Shown: positions 1-9,389, counted from the stretch's first letter. The stretch is DNA of 57,606 nt from Actinomadura roseirufa (GCF_900659635.1 NZ_CAACVB010000025.1:1-57606); one strand, 5' to 3'. A program made the numbers and translations. Notes: a model not told the origin generated them from the letters alone.

Positions 1-231
1 GGGGCCGTCGTCGCGCCCCGCGCCGCGGGGTTCGCCGACGGCGTCGAGGAGGTGCTGAGCCTTCCCGCCGCCGCGCGGCGGGCCGCCGCGCGCGCCCGAG
101 CCGAGCGCTACCCGTGGACGACGACGATCGCGGGCATGCTCGACGTCCTCACCGCGGGGACGGCCGCCCCGGGCGCTCCGGCCCCGGGAACGGTCCGGCC
201 CGGGTCGGCCAGGACGAGATCGGTGCGGTGA
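1..231 (+). CDS. Glycosyltransferase family 4, C-terminal end (partial)
   Basis: The frame is open from the window edge to TGA at 229-231 and gives the last 76 residues of a protein. The tail APRAAGFADGV followed by ARARAERYPW and IAGML matches the end of actinobacterial GT-B family 4 mannosyltransferase-like enzymes, where the acidic nucleotide-sugar site lies just upstream, outside the window. These enzymes transfer a hexose from a nucleotide sugar onto a lipid or glycan at the inner face of the membrane. The final 25 residues are a low-complexity Ala/Pro/Gly tail. The acceptor cannot be told from this fragment. Confidence 0.6.
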   Translation, partial: GAVVAPRAAGFADGVEEVLSLPAAARRAAARARAERYPWTTTIAGMLDVLTAGTAAPGAPAPGTVRPGSARTRSVR

Positions 232-253
232 CCTCGCGCATCGGCCGGACGGC

Positions 254-913
254 CTACTTGGCGCGGAAGCTGCAGTCCTCCGGCAGGTCGGGCGGCTGGA
301 ACGCGCCCTTCGGGATCGGCAGCGGGGCGTCCTTCACCGTGTACCCACGCAGCCACTTGCCGAAGGGCCCGGCGCTGGCGGCGCTGAACGGCGCGGGTCC
401 GTTGCCCATCTGCTGGCACTGCGGCAAGGTCACACCCCAGGAGAACCCCGCCCGGTCGAACTCGTGCCCGCGCGGCGACTGGTAGAACGTCAGGTTCGCG
501 CGCTTCTCGTTCGCCGGCGCGCCGTCCTGCCGGATGCCCGAGACGATCGCCACCGGCCCGGTCGCCATCACGTAGTCGACCTTGATCCAGCCCCAGTGGT
601 GCTTGGACGGCCCGCCCGGCACGTCCGGCGCGTAGTGGTCGAACTTCACCGTCCCCCGCGCCGCGCCGAGGACGAGCTTGCCGTTGACGAACTTCCACGG
701 CGCGCCGTGCGCGTCCACGATGAACCGCCGGTACGGGTACTCGGTGTCACCGGGGAAGTTCAGCCACGCGTCACCGGTGACGTGGGCCTCCTTGAACGGG
801 CCGGGGTCCTCGCCGTCGGCCAGCGCGCTCCCGCTCCCGGCCGCGCCGGCGGTGATCAGCACGGCCAGTCCGGCGATCAGCCCCTTGGCGGGGGCGCGTC
901 GTCCCTGCGACAT
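254..913 (-). CDS. Secreted protein of unknown function
   Basis: This is a 219-residue protein with a clear Sec signal: basic MSQGRRAPAKG, hydrophobic LIAGLAVLITAGAAG and a likely AxA-type cleavage near SALA-DG. The start was set at the ATG at 913 because AGGAGAA lies six bases upstream; an upstream in-frame start at 958 has no such site. The mature part is rich in Trp, Pro, Tyr and Gly (HHWGWIKVDYV, PYRRFIVDAHG) and has two cysteines that could form one disulfide (LPQCQQM and PEDCSF). No family was recognised. It probably acts outside the membrane. It converges on the glycosyltransferase end with only 22 bp between them. Confidence 0.7.
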   Translation of the reverse strand: MSQGRRAPAKGLIAGLAVLITAGAAGSGSALADGEDPGPFKEAHVTGDAWLNFPGDTEYPYRRFIVDAHGAPWKFVNGKLVLGAARGTVKFDHYAPDVPGGPSKHHWGWIKVDYVMATGPVAIVSGIRQDGAPANEKRANLTFYQSPRGHEFDRAGFSWGVTLPQCQQMGNGPAPFSAASAGPFGKWLRGYTVKDAPLPIPKGAFQPPDLPEDCSFRAK

Positions 914-1024
914 GTGGGTTCTCCTCTCCCGCGGGCGCCGTCGCCCGCTCCCCACCAAGCTCGCAGCGGCGCCCCCGGCCGGACCTCCCCCGCAGGTCCC
1001 CCGCGCCTCCCCCGTGAAGGGGGG

Positions 1025-1441
1025 TCAGCTCACCTTGCCGCGGACGTAGACCCACGCGCCGTCATGCCGCGTGAAACGGCTGACCTCGTGGAGTTCGCCG
1101 GGCTCGGTCCCGTCCAGGTAATGGGCGCGGAACTCCACGGTGCCCCGGTCGTCGCCGGGGCCGCCCGCGTCGACGGCGAGGATCTCCAGCCGCACCCACC
1201 GCGTCCGGTCGTCGAACCCGACCCGCTCCGGCCGCGTCGCGGGATGCCAGCTGCGCAGCAGGTACTCCTCGTCCCGCCGGGCGAACGCGCTGTAGCGCGA
1301 CCGCATCAGCTCCTCGGCGGTCTCCGCCCGCCGCTCGCCGCGGTGCACCGGCCCGCAGCACTCCCGATACACCGAACCCACCCCACAAGGACACCTGGCC
1401 ACACCAGAATGATGACGTGTCCGCGGGGGTAAGACGGACAT
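1025..1441 (-). CDS. YchJ-like SEC-C motif protein
   Basis: This 138-residue cytoplasmic protein begins with a cysteine cluster ARCPCGVGSVYRECCG, the SEC-C zinc-binding motif. It is followed by ELMRSRYSAFARRDEEYLLRSWHP and a beta-rich NTF2-like part ending VEFRAHY and EVSRFTRHDGAWVYVRG. That order is the YchJ/UPF0225 family, whose cellular role is not established. The listed start is ATG at 1441; a GTG at 1402 (VARCPCG) would remove 13 poorly conserved residues and fits the family length equally well. It is transcribed alone, away from the phosphoesterase at 1613. Confidence 0.8.
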   Translation of the reverse strand: MSVLPPRTRHHSGVARCPCGVGSVYRECCGPVHRGERRAETAEELMRSRYSAFARRDEEYLLRSWHPATRPERVGFDDRTRWVRLEILAVDAGGPGDDRGTVEFRAHYLDGTEPGELHEVSRFTRHDGAWVYVRGKVS

Positions 1442-1612
1442 GCCGACTGACAGAGTTGATCACGGACTGGAGCTGCGACTTTACCTACCGTTGACCGAGG
1501 GGCTGCCGGACGGAAGACTCACCGTCCCTGGACGGTGACGCTACGGTGCCATCTTCGCGGGGCCGGGCGACCCCCCTAGGCCCGGCAGCGGACGAACTCG
1601 CAGGAGGCCACC

Positions 1613-2524
1613 GTGCCCGACCCATCCGTCCATGATCGATTCGCGTTCCGGTCCCCCGGACGCCTGGCGCTGCTGATCGCCCTGGCCGCGCTCACGGCCA
1701 TCGCGTCCGTGCTCGCCCTCGCCGCCGCGGGCCCGCGCCGCGGCGCCTACGCCGCCGCCGTGCCGACCCCGGACCACGTGGTCGTCGTGGTGTTCGAGAA
1801 CCACAACTACTCGCAGATCATCGGCAGCTCCAGCGCGCCGTACATCAACTCGCTGGCGAACGGCGGCGCGAACCTGACCAACTTCTTCGCCGAGACCCAC
1901 CCGAGCGAGCCGAACTACTTCGCGCTGTTCTCGGGCAGCACCCAGGGCATCACCGACGACGCGTGCCCGCCGCCCGGGTCCCCGTACAACAGGGCCAACC
2001 TCGGTACCGAGGTCCGCAACGTCGGCCGCAGCTGGGGCAGCTACAACGAGGGCCTGCCCTCGGAAGGGTCCACGGTCTGCTCCAACAGTGCCGGCAAGTA
2101 CGCGCGCAAGCACAACCCGTGGTTCTCCTTCAGCAACCTGCCCGCCTCCACCGGGCACACCTTCGCCCAGTGGCCGACCGACTTCACCACCCTGCCCACC
2201 GTCTCCTTCGTCGTCCCGAACCTGTGCAACGACATGCACGACTGCTCGGTCGGCACGGGCGACACCTGGCTCAAGAACAAGATCGACGGATACGCGCAGT
2301 GGGCCAAGACCCACAACTCCGTCCTGGTCGTGACCTTCGACGAGGACAACGGCTCCGCCGGTAACAAGATCGCGACGGTGTTCTACGGCGCCCACGTCAA
2401 GACGGGCCCGGACGCGACCCAGTACAACCACTACAACCTCCTCCGCACCATCGAGGACATGTACGGAACCACGCACGCGGGCAACGCGGGCACGGCCTCG
2501 CCCATCACGGCGATCTGGCAGTAG
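1613..2524 (+). CDS. Secreted phosphoesterase (phospholipase C/acid phosphatase family)
   Basis: This 303-residue protein starts at GTG with AGGAGG seven bases upstream. A signal segment (residues about 17-36, RLALLIALAALTAIASVLAL) precedes the catalytic domain. HVVVVVFENHNYSQIIG at the start of the mature protein supplies the metal-binding Glu-Asn pair. ETHPSEPNYFALFSG and the late VVTFDEDNG motif complete the alkaline phosphatase-like fold of the PF04185 phosphoesterase family. It should hydrolyse phosphate esters outside the cell. Its substrate (phospholipid or small phosphate ester) is not readable from sequence. Four cysteines (DDACPP, STVCS, NLCND, HDCS) fit an exported protein. An MFS transporter starts 3 bp after its stop, so they are probably co-transcribed. 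Confidence 0.85.
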   Translation: MPDPSVHDRFAFRSPGRLALLIALAALTAIASVLALAAAGPRRGAYAAAVPTPDHVVVVVFENHNYSQIIGSSSAPYINSLANGGANLTNFFAETHPSEPNYFALFSGSTQGITDDACPPPGSPYNRANLGTEVRNVGRSWGSYNEGLPSEGSTVCSNSAGKYARKHNPWFSFSNLPASTGHTFAQWPTDFTTLPTVSFVVPNLCNDMHDCSVGTGDTWLKNKIDGYAQWAKTHNSVLVVTFDEDNGSAGNKIATVFYGAHVKTGPDATQYNHYNLLRTIEDMYGTTHAGNAGTASPITAIWQ

Positions 2525-2527
2525 CCG

Positions 2528-3784
2528 GTGTACCTGTCCTCTGGACGCGTCGCGGACGCGGCGAGCGGTGTGGACCGCCCGCCGCGTCCCCGGCGGGGAT
2601 CACGGCGCCGGGCGCTGCGGCTCGTGGCGCCCAACGTGGTCGCGCTCGGCGCGGTCAGCCTCATCACCGACGTCTCGTCCGAGATGGTGACGGCGGTCCT
2701 TCCCCTTTACCTCGTCGCCGGGCTCGGCCTGTCGCCGCTCGCGTTCGGATTCCTCGACGGCCTGTACGGCGGCGCGACGGCCCTCGTCCGGCTGGTCGGC
2801 GGGCACGCGGCCGACCGGCGCTCCCGGCACAAGCTCGTCGCGGGCACCGGCTACGCCCTGTCGGCGCTGTGCAAGCCCGCGCTGATGCTCGCCGCCTCGG
2901 TGCCCGCCGTCGCCGCCGTGCTCGTCGCCGACCGCGCCGGCAAGGGCGTGCGCACCGCGCCCCGCGACGCGCTCATCTCGCTGTCGAGCCCGCCCGGCGC
3001 GCAGGGCCGCGCCTTCGGCGTGCACCGCGCCATGGACACCACCGGCGCGCTCCTCGGCCCGCTCGCCGCGTTCGGCGTCCTGGCCGCCGCGCACCAGGAG
3101 TACGACCCGGTGTTCGTGGTCAGCTTCTGCGTCGCCGTCCTCGGCGTGCTCGTGCTCGCCCTGTTCGTCCGCGACCGGGAGGGCGCGACGGGCGGCACCG
3201 TCAGGGCGACGCTGGCGGTGCTGCGCAGGGCCGAGTTCGCGCGGGTCTGCGCCGGCGCCGTCCTGCTCGGCGCCGTCACGGTCAGCGACTCGTTCCTGTA
3301 CCTGCTGCTCCAGCGCTTCACCGACCTGCCCGTCCGCTACTTCCCGCTGCTGCCCGTCGGCACCGCCGCGACGTACCTGCTGCTCGCCGTGCCGCTCGGC
3401 CTGGCCGCCGACCGCGCCGGGCGCCGCCGCGTCTTCCTCGCCGGGCACGCCGCCCTGCTCGCCGCCTACGCCGTCCTGCTGTCCCCGCTGAACGGTATGG
3501 TGCTGGTGGCCTGCTGCCTCGCCCTGCACGGCGCCTTCTACGCCGCCACCGACGGCGTCCTCATGGCGCTCGCCGGGCCGATGCTCCCCGAGGGCACCCG
3601 CGGGGGAGGGCTCGCGGTCCTGCAGACCGGCCAGGCCATGGCCCGCTTCGCCGCGTCCCTGGCCTTCGGCGCCGCGTGGACGTGGTGGGGGCCGCGCACC
3701 GCGCTGTGGGCGGCGGCCCTGCTGCTCACGGCCGCCGGGGCCGGCGCCGCGGCGCTCCTCGGGACGCGAAAGGAGACCGCATGA
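2528..3784 (+). CDS. MFS transporter
   Basis: This 418-residue integral membrane protein has about 12 hydrophobic helices and an N-terminal basic stretch. The motif GGHAADRRSRHK after helix 2 is the MFS loop 2-3 signature, and DRAGKGVRTAPRDALI is typical of the drug/sugar-type MFS subgroup with an extended helix 4-5 loop. It is likely a proton-coupled exporter, substrate unknown. The GTG start lies 3 bp after the phosphoesterase stop. Its own stop overlaps the next ATG (ATGA at 3781), so the three genes look like one operon. It may move a product or ligand of the neighbouring secreted proteins, but that is only contextual. Confidence 0.85.
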   Translation: MYLSSGRVADAASGVDRPPRPRRGSRRRALRLVAPNVVALGAVSLITDVSSEMVTAVLPLYLVAGLGLSPLAFGFLDGLYGGATALVRLVGGHAADRRSRHKLVAGTGYALSALCKPALMLAASVPAVAAVLVADRAGKGVRTAPRDALISLSSPPGAQGRAFGVHRAMDTTGALLGPLAAFGVLAAAHQEYDPVFVVSFCVAVLGVLVLALFVRDREGATGGTVRATLAVLRRAEFARVCAGAVLLGAVTVSDSFLYLLLQRFTDLPVRYFPLLPVGTAATYLLLAVPLGLAADRAGRRRVFLAGHAALLAAYAVLLSPLNGMVLVACCLALHGAFYAATDGVLMALAGPMLPEGTRGGGLAVLQTGQAMARFAASLAFGAAWTWWGPRTALWAAALLLTAAGAGAAALLGTRKETA

Positions 3785-4755
3785 CCGTGCGCACGCGCCT
3801 GCTGATCCTCCTCGCGGCCACCGTGGTGCTCGCCGTCGCCGCGACGGGCTACACGCTTCACACCGCCGGCCACGGGACGCCCCGGATCGTGCCCCTCACC
3901 CTCGGCGCCCCGGGACGCATCGTCTTCCGGGACATGCGGATGGGCGCCGGCAAGGACCACCTCGCCGCCGTCCCGTCCACGGCGCCCACGGGCCCGCGCG
4001 TCAACGGCGCCCTGGTCTGCGCGCGCTTCCACGCGGCGTCCGGAACCGGGCTGTGCCTGCGCAACCGGCCCGGCCTGACACCGTCCTACGACGCGGTCCT
4101 CGTGGACGGGGCCCTCCGCGAACGGCGCCATTTTAGAGGCGCCGGCCTCCCGTCCCGCACACGGGTGTCGCCGAGCGGCCACATGGCCGCGTGGACGGTG
4201 TTCGTCAGCGGCGACTCCTACGGCGGCCCGAACTTCTCCACCCGCACCAGCATCCTCGACACCCGCACGGGACGGCTCATCCCCTCACTGGAGGACTTCA
4301 CCGTCCTCAAGGACGGCTCCCACTACCGTTCGGCCGACATCAACTTCTGGGGCGTCACCTTCGCCGACGACGACCACTTCTACGCGACCCTGGCCACGCA
4401 CGGGAAGACCTACCTCGTCTCGGGCGACCTCACCCGCCGTGAAGCCCGCACATTGCACGAGAACGTCGAATGCCCGTCCCTGTCCCCTGACAGGACCACC
4501 ATCGTCTACAAGAAACGCGTCCGCTCTCCCGCCACGGGACGCCCCTGGGCCCTGTACGCGCTCGACCTGCGCACCATGCGCGAAACGGCCCTGGCCGAGA
4601 GCCGAAACGTGGACGACCAGGCCGTCTGGATGAACGCCAAAGAGGTCGCCTACTCCCTGCCCGGCGACTTCGGCTCCGACCTGTGGACGGTCCCCGTCGA
4701 CGGCACCGGCGCCCCCCGCCTCCTGCTCACCGCCGCCCTCAACCCGGTCTTCTGA
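3781..4755 (+). CDS. Membrane-anchored TolB-like beta-propeller protein
   Basis: This 324-residue protein has an uncleaved N-terminal anchor (LLILLAATVVLAVAATGYTL, residues 6-25) followed by an exported domain. The domain has repeated blade-like motifs ending in Asp-rich turns: SPSGHMAAWTVF, SPDRTTIVYKK, LYALDLRTMRETALA and DLWTVPVDGTG. These resemble TolB/PD40 blades. The start is the ATG of an ATGA overlap with the MFS gene; longer in-frame extension upstream lies inside that gene and was rejected. The protein may sense or scaffold at the cell surface. No catalytic residues were recognised. A 9-bp inverted repeat at 4763-4771/4796-4804 with a 24-nt loop follows and is a weak terminator candidate. 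Confidence 0.75.
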   Translation: MTVRTRLLILLAATVVLAVAATGYTLHTAGHGTPRIVPLTLGAPGRIVFRDMRMGAGKDHLAAVPSTAPTGPRVNGALVCARFHAASGTGLCLRNRPGLTPSYDAVLVDGALRERRHFRGAGLPSRTRVSPSGHMAAWTVFVSGDSYGGPNFSTRTSILDTRTGRLIPSLEDFTVLKDGSHYRSADINFWGVTFADDDHFYATLATHGKTYLVSGDLTRREARTLHENVECPSLSPDRTTIVYKKRVRSPATGRPWALYALDLRTMRETALAESRNVDDQAVWMNAKEVAYSLPGDFGSDLWTVPVDGTGAPRLLLTAALNPVF

Positions 4756-5467
4756 GGAGCGGGCGACCTCGCGGCGGTGTTCCCCAGTACCACCACGAGG
4801 TCGCCGCGCTCCTGCGACGCCATGCCCCTCGAAGAGGGAGAGGAGCCCCGCCTCCCCTCCCTCCGGCATCGCGCCGGGCACTGGCCGGGCCCAGCGGACC
4901 CGGACTCACGGTCGCGGCGCGCGTCCGCACCGCGACCGTCCCCCCGCTTCCCCGTGCCGGCGATACGCCGGTACGTGCCTCGTCCGCCGCCCCGGGCGGC
5001 CCCCCGATGATCCGGCGCAGAGGTCCCCGCCTCTCGCCGGCCCCCGTCGCAGCAGGTCCCGCGCCGCGGCCGGGGCGCCCCCTTGCCCCGTCATGGCCGT
5101 CCCCGGGCGCCTTTCGGTACCCCTGCTGCCGCTCGGAGCGGCGGACGAAGCCCCGGTCGGGAGGCCCTGTGGCAGGGCGAGTACCCCCCCGACCGGAGTC
5201 ATGTGGTGTTCAGCCCGGATCTCACCGGCCCGCAGGTGCCCCTGACGACCCGCCGGCCCCGCCCGAGCGGACCGCGGTGGGCGCCCGTGCGGCGATCGCG
5301 ACCGATCCGCCCCCTCTGAGGACCTCCGTGCGTCTGGCGCGCGATGCCATCCCGGCCCCCTCATGGACGAGCACCGCGCCCTTGGCGATGCGCTGGTTCC
5401 AGTGTGCGGCCCTACCGGCGGGATGTCCTTGCCCACGCGTTCCCGGAAGTTGACGTTGCGTCCACGG
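4756..5467. other. Gene-poor interval
   Basis: These 712 bp separate the propeller gene from the AraC gene. Several open frames cross it on both strands, but none has a convincing ribosome site, codon pattern or recognisable protein motif. Apart from the weak hairpin just after 4755 I see no repeat, RNA gene or clear remnant here. Confidence 0.5.
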
Positions 5468-6439
5468 TCACCGGAGGTTCCGGTAGTCGCGGGGCGACAG
5501 GCTGAAGGCCGCCCGGAAGAGCCGGCTGAAGTGGGCGCTGCTGGTGAAGCCCCATCGGGCGGCGATGACGTGGATGGGATGGGCGTCCATGGCGGGATCG
5601 GTGAGGTCGTGACGGCAGCGCTGGAGCCTGCGTTCACGGATCAGCGCCGCGACCGTCGTCCCCTGGCCGCTGAAGAGGTGGTGAAGGTGACTGGTGGAGA
5701 TGTGGTGCGCGGCCGCGATGGTGGCCGGCGTCAGATCGGGGTCGGAGAGGTTGCGCTCGATGAACGAGCGGATCCGCGTGACGAGCACCCGATGGTGGGT
5801 CTCCGGCTCGACCGCGGTCTCGGCCTCCAGGAAGTGCGCGCACAGGGCGGTGATGAGGTCCACGGCGATCGAGGAGACGCGCGCCCCGTCCGCCGGGGTG
5901 TGCCGGGTGGACCCGTGGCTGAGCTCCGTCAGGCACTGGACGAGCAGCCCGCCCAGCCCCTCGCTCGGGAGCCGGCTGCTCAGCAGACGGCTCACCGCGT
6001 CCGGCTTGAACGGCAGCAGCGTGCGCGGGAACTCGGCCGTCACCAGCATGGGATGCTCCCCGCCGGGATCCTCCGCGGTGATCGTCCCCTGGAAGGGATG
6101 CGAGGAGTCGGTGACGAGCAGCCCGCTGCGGCTCCAGGTGGCCTCGCGTCCGGCCTGCTCGAAGGTGTGCCATCCGCGAAGGCTGAAGGACACATGGCAC
6201 ACCTCCGGGTCGCTCCGGGCGATGAGCTTGCTCGTCCGGTACTCCCGCGTCGGCGGAAACGTCATCCTGAATAACCGCATGACGCCGAAGTCCAGAAGCC
6301 GGGCCCGGACGAGATAATCGTCGGCGACGCTGCTGCGAATGACGCTCGGCATCTGTGACTGGGCCGCCCGCAGACTGTTCCAAGCGTCGAACCGCTCCGC
6401 CGGGGGCAGGTGCTCGTTCGACAGGTGGTACTCGATCAC
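5468..6439 (-). CDS. AraC family transcriptional regulator
   Basis: This 323-residue protein has an N-terminal ligand domain of the AraC-binding-2 type (PFAM AraC_binding_2) with motifs such as YRTSKLIARSDPEVCHVSFSL. A C-terminal double helix-turn-helix spans residues about 220-320. HTH1 contains ATIAAAHHISTSHLHHLF, HTH2 contains VIAARWGFTSSAHFSRLF, and the signature ends RAAFSLSPRDYRN. It should bind DNA as a dimer and activate genes in response to a small molecule. It sits alone, transcribed in the same direction as the symporter genes but 313 bp away. The intervening stretch (6440-6752) contains a CCCCCGGGGG palindrome near 6505 and no gene. Confidence 0.9.
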   Translation of the reverse strand: MIEYHLSNEHLPPAERFDAWNSLRAAQSQMPSVIRSSVADDYLVRARLLDFGVMRLFRMTFPPTREYRTSKLIARSDPEVCHVSFSLRGWHTFEQAGREATWSRSGLLVTDSSHPFQGTITAEDPGGEHPMLVTAEFPRTLLPFKPDAVSRLLSSRLPSEGLGGLLVQCLTELSHGSTRHTPADGARVSSIAVDLITALCAHFLEAETAVEPETHHRVLVTRIRSFIERNLSDPDLTPATIAAAHHISTSHLHHLFSGQGTTVAALIRERRLQRCRHDLTDPAMDAHPIHVIAARWGFTSSAHFSRLFRAAFSLSPRDYRNLR

Positions 6440-6752
6440 CGTCGCTCACCTCACGGAAAGCAGGAGAAAGGACACGTGGCGGGGTTGGATTCACCTCCGT
6501 TACCTCCCCCGGGGGTTACCACCGTAGATAGACCCACCGCCGTGCCGCCACCCGAAGAGAAGAGCTCTCAGCGCAATGCCGCGATGATCAGCCGTGCGAT
6601 CAGCCGCACCTCGCGACCGGCGGCCCGGCACGCCCCGGGGCCGGTGCCCTCTGCCGCCCGTACTCCGTCCCTTCCCAGCGGACGACGATGGTCAAGTTCT
6701 CGACCAGGCAATACAAGTACCGCGTACCCGACGAAGGCGTGTGAGTGCCCTT

Positions 6753-8264
6753 TTACCGGCGAGCTGGGATTGGGAAGGCTTTTCGGGCGAGTTCGTCGTA
6801 GGGGATGCCCTCGGCGTGGGTTCGGCCCCGGGTCGCGAGGCTGGCGGCCCAGGCGCACAGGAAGCCCGCCGGCACCGAGACCAGCGCCGGAATCGACAGC
6901 GGGAACAGGTGCGCGTCGCCGAGGACGTCCGGTCCGACGAGAACGAGACCGATCGAGGTGACGAGGCCGCCCGCCAGCCCGGCCGCCGCCCCGTGGCGGG
7001 TGAGCCCCCGCCAGTAGATGGTGAGGACGAGGACCGGCGTCGTGGTGCTCGCCGCGACCGCGAACGCCACATTCCCGAGAAATGCGACGTTCAGTTTCCG
7101 CGCCCACAACGCCAGGAGGATCGCGGCCACGGAGACGGCCGCCCCGGCGAGCCTGCCGACGGCGAGCTGGCGGCGGGGCGAGACGTCCCCCCGCTTGAGC
7201 ACGGTCGTGTACAGGTCGTGCGCGATCGCCCCGGAGGACGCGATGGCGAGCCCCGCGAGCACCGCCAGGATCGTCACCATCACCACGCTCGCGGTCACGG
7301 CGAACAGCAGGTCGCCGCCCAGTTCCCCGGCCAGCCGCGGCGCGGCGAGGTTGCCCGCCCGGTTGTCGGCCACGATGGCGGACCGGCCCACCAGGTTCAG
7401 CGCGGCGTACCCGAAGATCGGCAGCGCGAGGAAGAACGCGGCGAAGATCCACATCGCGATCTGGGCCGAGTCGCGCGCGGCCCGTCCGTCCCGGACCGTG
7501 AGGAACCGGACCATGACGTGCGGCAGGCCCATCATGCCGAGCACCATGCCCATGGTCAGGGACACGGTCTCCAGCGCCTCCGCCGTGCCACCCCGGCGGG
7601 GGGTGACGACCCCGTCGCCGAACCGATGCGCCGCGTCCTGCATGGAGCCGATCGGGTTGCCGCCCGTCCGCGCCGTGAGCAGCACGAACAGAAGGAGCAC
7701 CGTGGCGATCAGCACGACCGCCTTGAACACCTGGATGTACGTCGTGCCGACCATGCCGCCCAGGGCGGTGTAGAGCGTCATCAGGACGCCGATGAGGGTC
7801 ACCGCGACGGGGAAGTCCACGCCGAGCAGCACCTGCGCCAGCAGGCCAGCCCCGACGAACTGGATCATCATGTAGATGAGGCTGATGACGAGGGTCGCGA
7901 CCGCCATCAAGGCGCGCAGCCCGCGGCCGTCGAAGCGCGCGGCGACCGCGTCCGCGATCGTGTAGCGGCCGAGGTTGCGCAGCGGTTCCGCGATCACCAC
8001 GAGCATCAGCAGATAGGCCGCCGGTACCCCGGCGGCCAGGTAGAACCCGTGGAAACCGGTCAGCGCGACCGCGCCGGTGATCCCGAGGAACGAGGCGGCG
8101 GAGAGCTGGTCGCCGGCGAGCGCCAGGCCGTTCTGCAACCCGCCGATCCGTCCGCCCGCCACGTAGTGGTGGTCGGTGTCGCCGCCGCGGCGCGCGGCGC
8201 GCGCCGTCAGCGCGAGCGTCACGGCGACCAGCGCGAGGACGATCACCACCGCGGTCGTGTTCAC
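6753..8264 (-). CDS. Sodium:solute symporter, acetate permease type
   Basis: This 503-residue membrane protein has about 13 transmembrane helices of the SSS family. YVAGGRIGGLQNGLALAGDQLSAASFLG near the start and GLAIASSGAIAHDLY later match ActP/MctC-type monocarboxylate symporters. It should import acetate, pyruvate or a related acid with sodium or protons. The GTG start overlaps the stop of the preceding DUF485 gene as GTGA, the usual yjcH-actP arrangement, so the pair is translationally coupled. A decayed copy of its central part is present at 11533-11745. The specific substrate is inferred from family only. Confidence 0.88.
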   Translation of the reverse strand: MNTTAVVIVLALVAVTLALTARAARRGGDTDHHYVAGGRIGGLQNGLALAGDQLSAASFLGITGAVALTGFHGFYLAAGVPAAYLLMLVVIAEPLRNLGRYTIADAVAARFDGRGLRALMAVATLVISLIYMMIQFVGAGLLAQVLLGVDFPVAVTLIGVLMTLYTALGGMVGTTYIQVFKAVVLIATVLLLFVLLTARTGGNPIGSMQDAAHRFGDGVVTPRRGGTAEALETVSLTMGMVLGMMGLPHVMVRFLTVRDGRAARDSAQIAMWIFAAFFLALPIFGYAALNLVGRSAIVADNRAGNLAAPRLAGELGGDLLFAVTASVVMVTILAVLAGLAIASSGAIAHDLYTTVLKRGDVSPRRQLAVGRLAGAAVSVAAILLALWARKLNVAFLGNVAFAVAASTTTPVLVLTIYWRGLTRHGAAAGLAGGLVTSIGLVLVGPDVLGDAHLFPLSIPALVSVPAGFLCAWAASLATRGRTHAEGIPYDELARKAFPIPARR

Positions 8265-8545
8265 CGCCGCGTCTCCCGCTCGAACCGGCGCGCCCGGCGC
8301 CGGTAGGCGGTCGCCCCGAGCACCGGGCCGACGACCACGCAGAGGCCCGCCGCGTAGCCGGCGCCGACGCCGTGGAACACGCCGTCCAGGACGCCCGTGA
8401 ACGAGGTGAGCACGGGGAACGCCATGAACAGCAGGAACGTCGTCGCGGCCGTGCTCAGGACGAGCCGCTTGTGCCGCGCGATCGCGGCGTCATGACCGCC
8501 GGCGGGGGTGTGCGCGGCCGGTCCGGGACCGGGGGTTCCCGTCAT
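8261..8545 (-). CDS. DUF485 small membrane protein
   Basis: This 94-residue protein has two transmembrane helices (LVLSTAATTFLLFMAFPVLTSF and AGYAAGLCVVVGPVLGATAY) flanked by a cytoplasmic N-terminus and an Arg-rich C-terminus, as in the DUF485 family. Members are almost always encoded directly before an acetate-type SSS symporter and are thought to be accessory subunits. That is exactly the context here, with a 4-bp overlap. The promoter region upstream (8546-8716) holds an AT-rich imperfect palindrome at 8651-8668. Confidence 0.85.
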   Translation of the reverse strand: MTGTPGPGPAAHTPAGGHDAAIARHKRLVLSTAATTFLLFMAFPVLTSFTGVLDGVFHGVGAGYAAGLCVVVGPVLGATAYRRRARRFERETRR

Positions 8546-8650
8546 CGAAGTCCGCCTTCCTCGGCGCCGGCCGCCGCGAGGCGCCGTTCCGTGCGCACCG
8601 GCGCCCCCGACCGGTCCCTGAGATCTGGCTCACCACTCCTTCGACATTAC

Positions 8651-8668
8651 ATACACGAAATCGTATAT
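8651..8668. promoter_or_regulatory. AT-rich imperfect palindrome upstream of symporter operon
   Basis: ATACACGAAATCGTATAT stands out in very GC-rich surroundings. Its arms ATAC/GTAT and CGA/TCG are roughly symmetric. It lies about 105 bp upstream of the DUF485 start and could be an operator or part of the promoter for the DUF485-symporter operon. The regulator is unknown; the AraC protein at 5468 is one candidate by proximity only. Confidence 0.35.
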
Positions 8669-8716
8669 AACAAGGGCGGATTCAGTGGAGTGCCGTGACC
8701 TGCGGTGATCCGGCCG

Positions 8717-9157
8717 TCATTCCCCGATGCCGGTGACGATCTGCGTGGCCGCCTTCTTCCGCAGCCCGAAGTTGAAGCGGGCGATGACCCGGTCTTCAGC
8801 CCGTTCCGTGAGGGTGACCTGGTAGAGCACGCGAAGCTTCATGTCGGCTTTCAGCGCCTCACGCGGGGCCTCGAAGAGGAGTTGTCCCGGCTTGCGACTG
8901 CCGCTGGCGCACGCGAAGACCAGCACGCGCCGCGACGTGGCCACCATCCAGACGGGGGGCGGGGAGAAGAACGCGAAGACCCCGACCCCGCCGGTGAGCG
9001 CCGTCGTCGCGAGGCCGGTGACCAGTCCCGTGGCGAGACTCTTCCCGAGCAGTTTCTTGATGCCGCCCCTGAGCTGGCCGCCGACGGCGGCGATGACGGT
9101 CTCGTCGGGCTCCAGGTGAGATTCCAAATGGCGCAGCAGCTTGGTCGTGTTAACCAT
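8717..9157 (-). CDS. Small protein with glycine-rich hydrophobic centre, possible PH-like domain
   Basis: This 146-residue protein starts at ATG 9157, chosen because GGAGG sits six bases upstream; a longer frame to 9250 lacks a site. The N-terminal helix (LLRHLESHLEPDETVIAAVGGQL) is followed by a glycine-rich hydrophobic hairpin (TGLVTGLATTALTGGVGVFAFF). The last half is beta-rich (VWMVATSRRVLVFACAS, LRVLYQVTLTERAEDRVIARFNFG). The pattern of a leading amphipathic helix and ATSRRVLVF recalls bacterial PH-like domain proteins that sit at membranes. That assignment is tentative and no function can be given. Confidence 0.65.
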   Translation of the reverse strand: MVNTTKLLRHLESHLEPDETVIAAVGGQLRGGIKKLLGKSLATGLVTGLATTALTGGVGVFAFFSPPPVWMVATSRRVLVFACASGSRKPGQLLFEAPREALKADMKLRVLYQVTLTERAEDRVIARFNFGLRKKAATQIVTGIGE

Positions 9158-9389
9158 GAGACCTCCGGATCGCGAACGTGAATACGTCCGCGTGAGCCTA
9201 ATGGCACGCCACCGGGAAGGTGCACAATTTCGATGACCCGAGGCACCCACCCCTCATAATTAACGGTCAGTGATGCTCTCGGAGTTCACCGTCACGACGG
9301 CGCTCACGCAGTGTTCCTCGGCCTTCGCGTGAGCGCGTGACCGGCCCGGCTGAGGCGAGCCCGGGGGCGAGCGGGGATTGCGGCGAGCC

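Noticed and set aside
4756..5467. Hidden gene in the 712-bp gap
   Set aside because: None of the frames has a ribosome site, motif or consistent codon bias.
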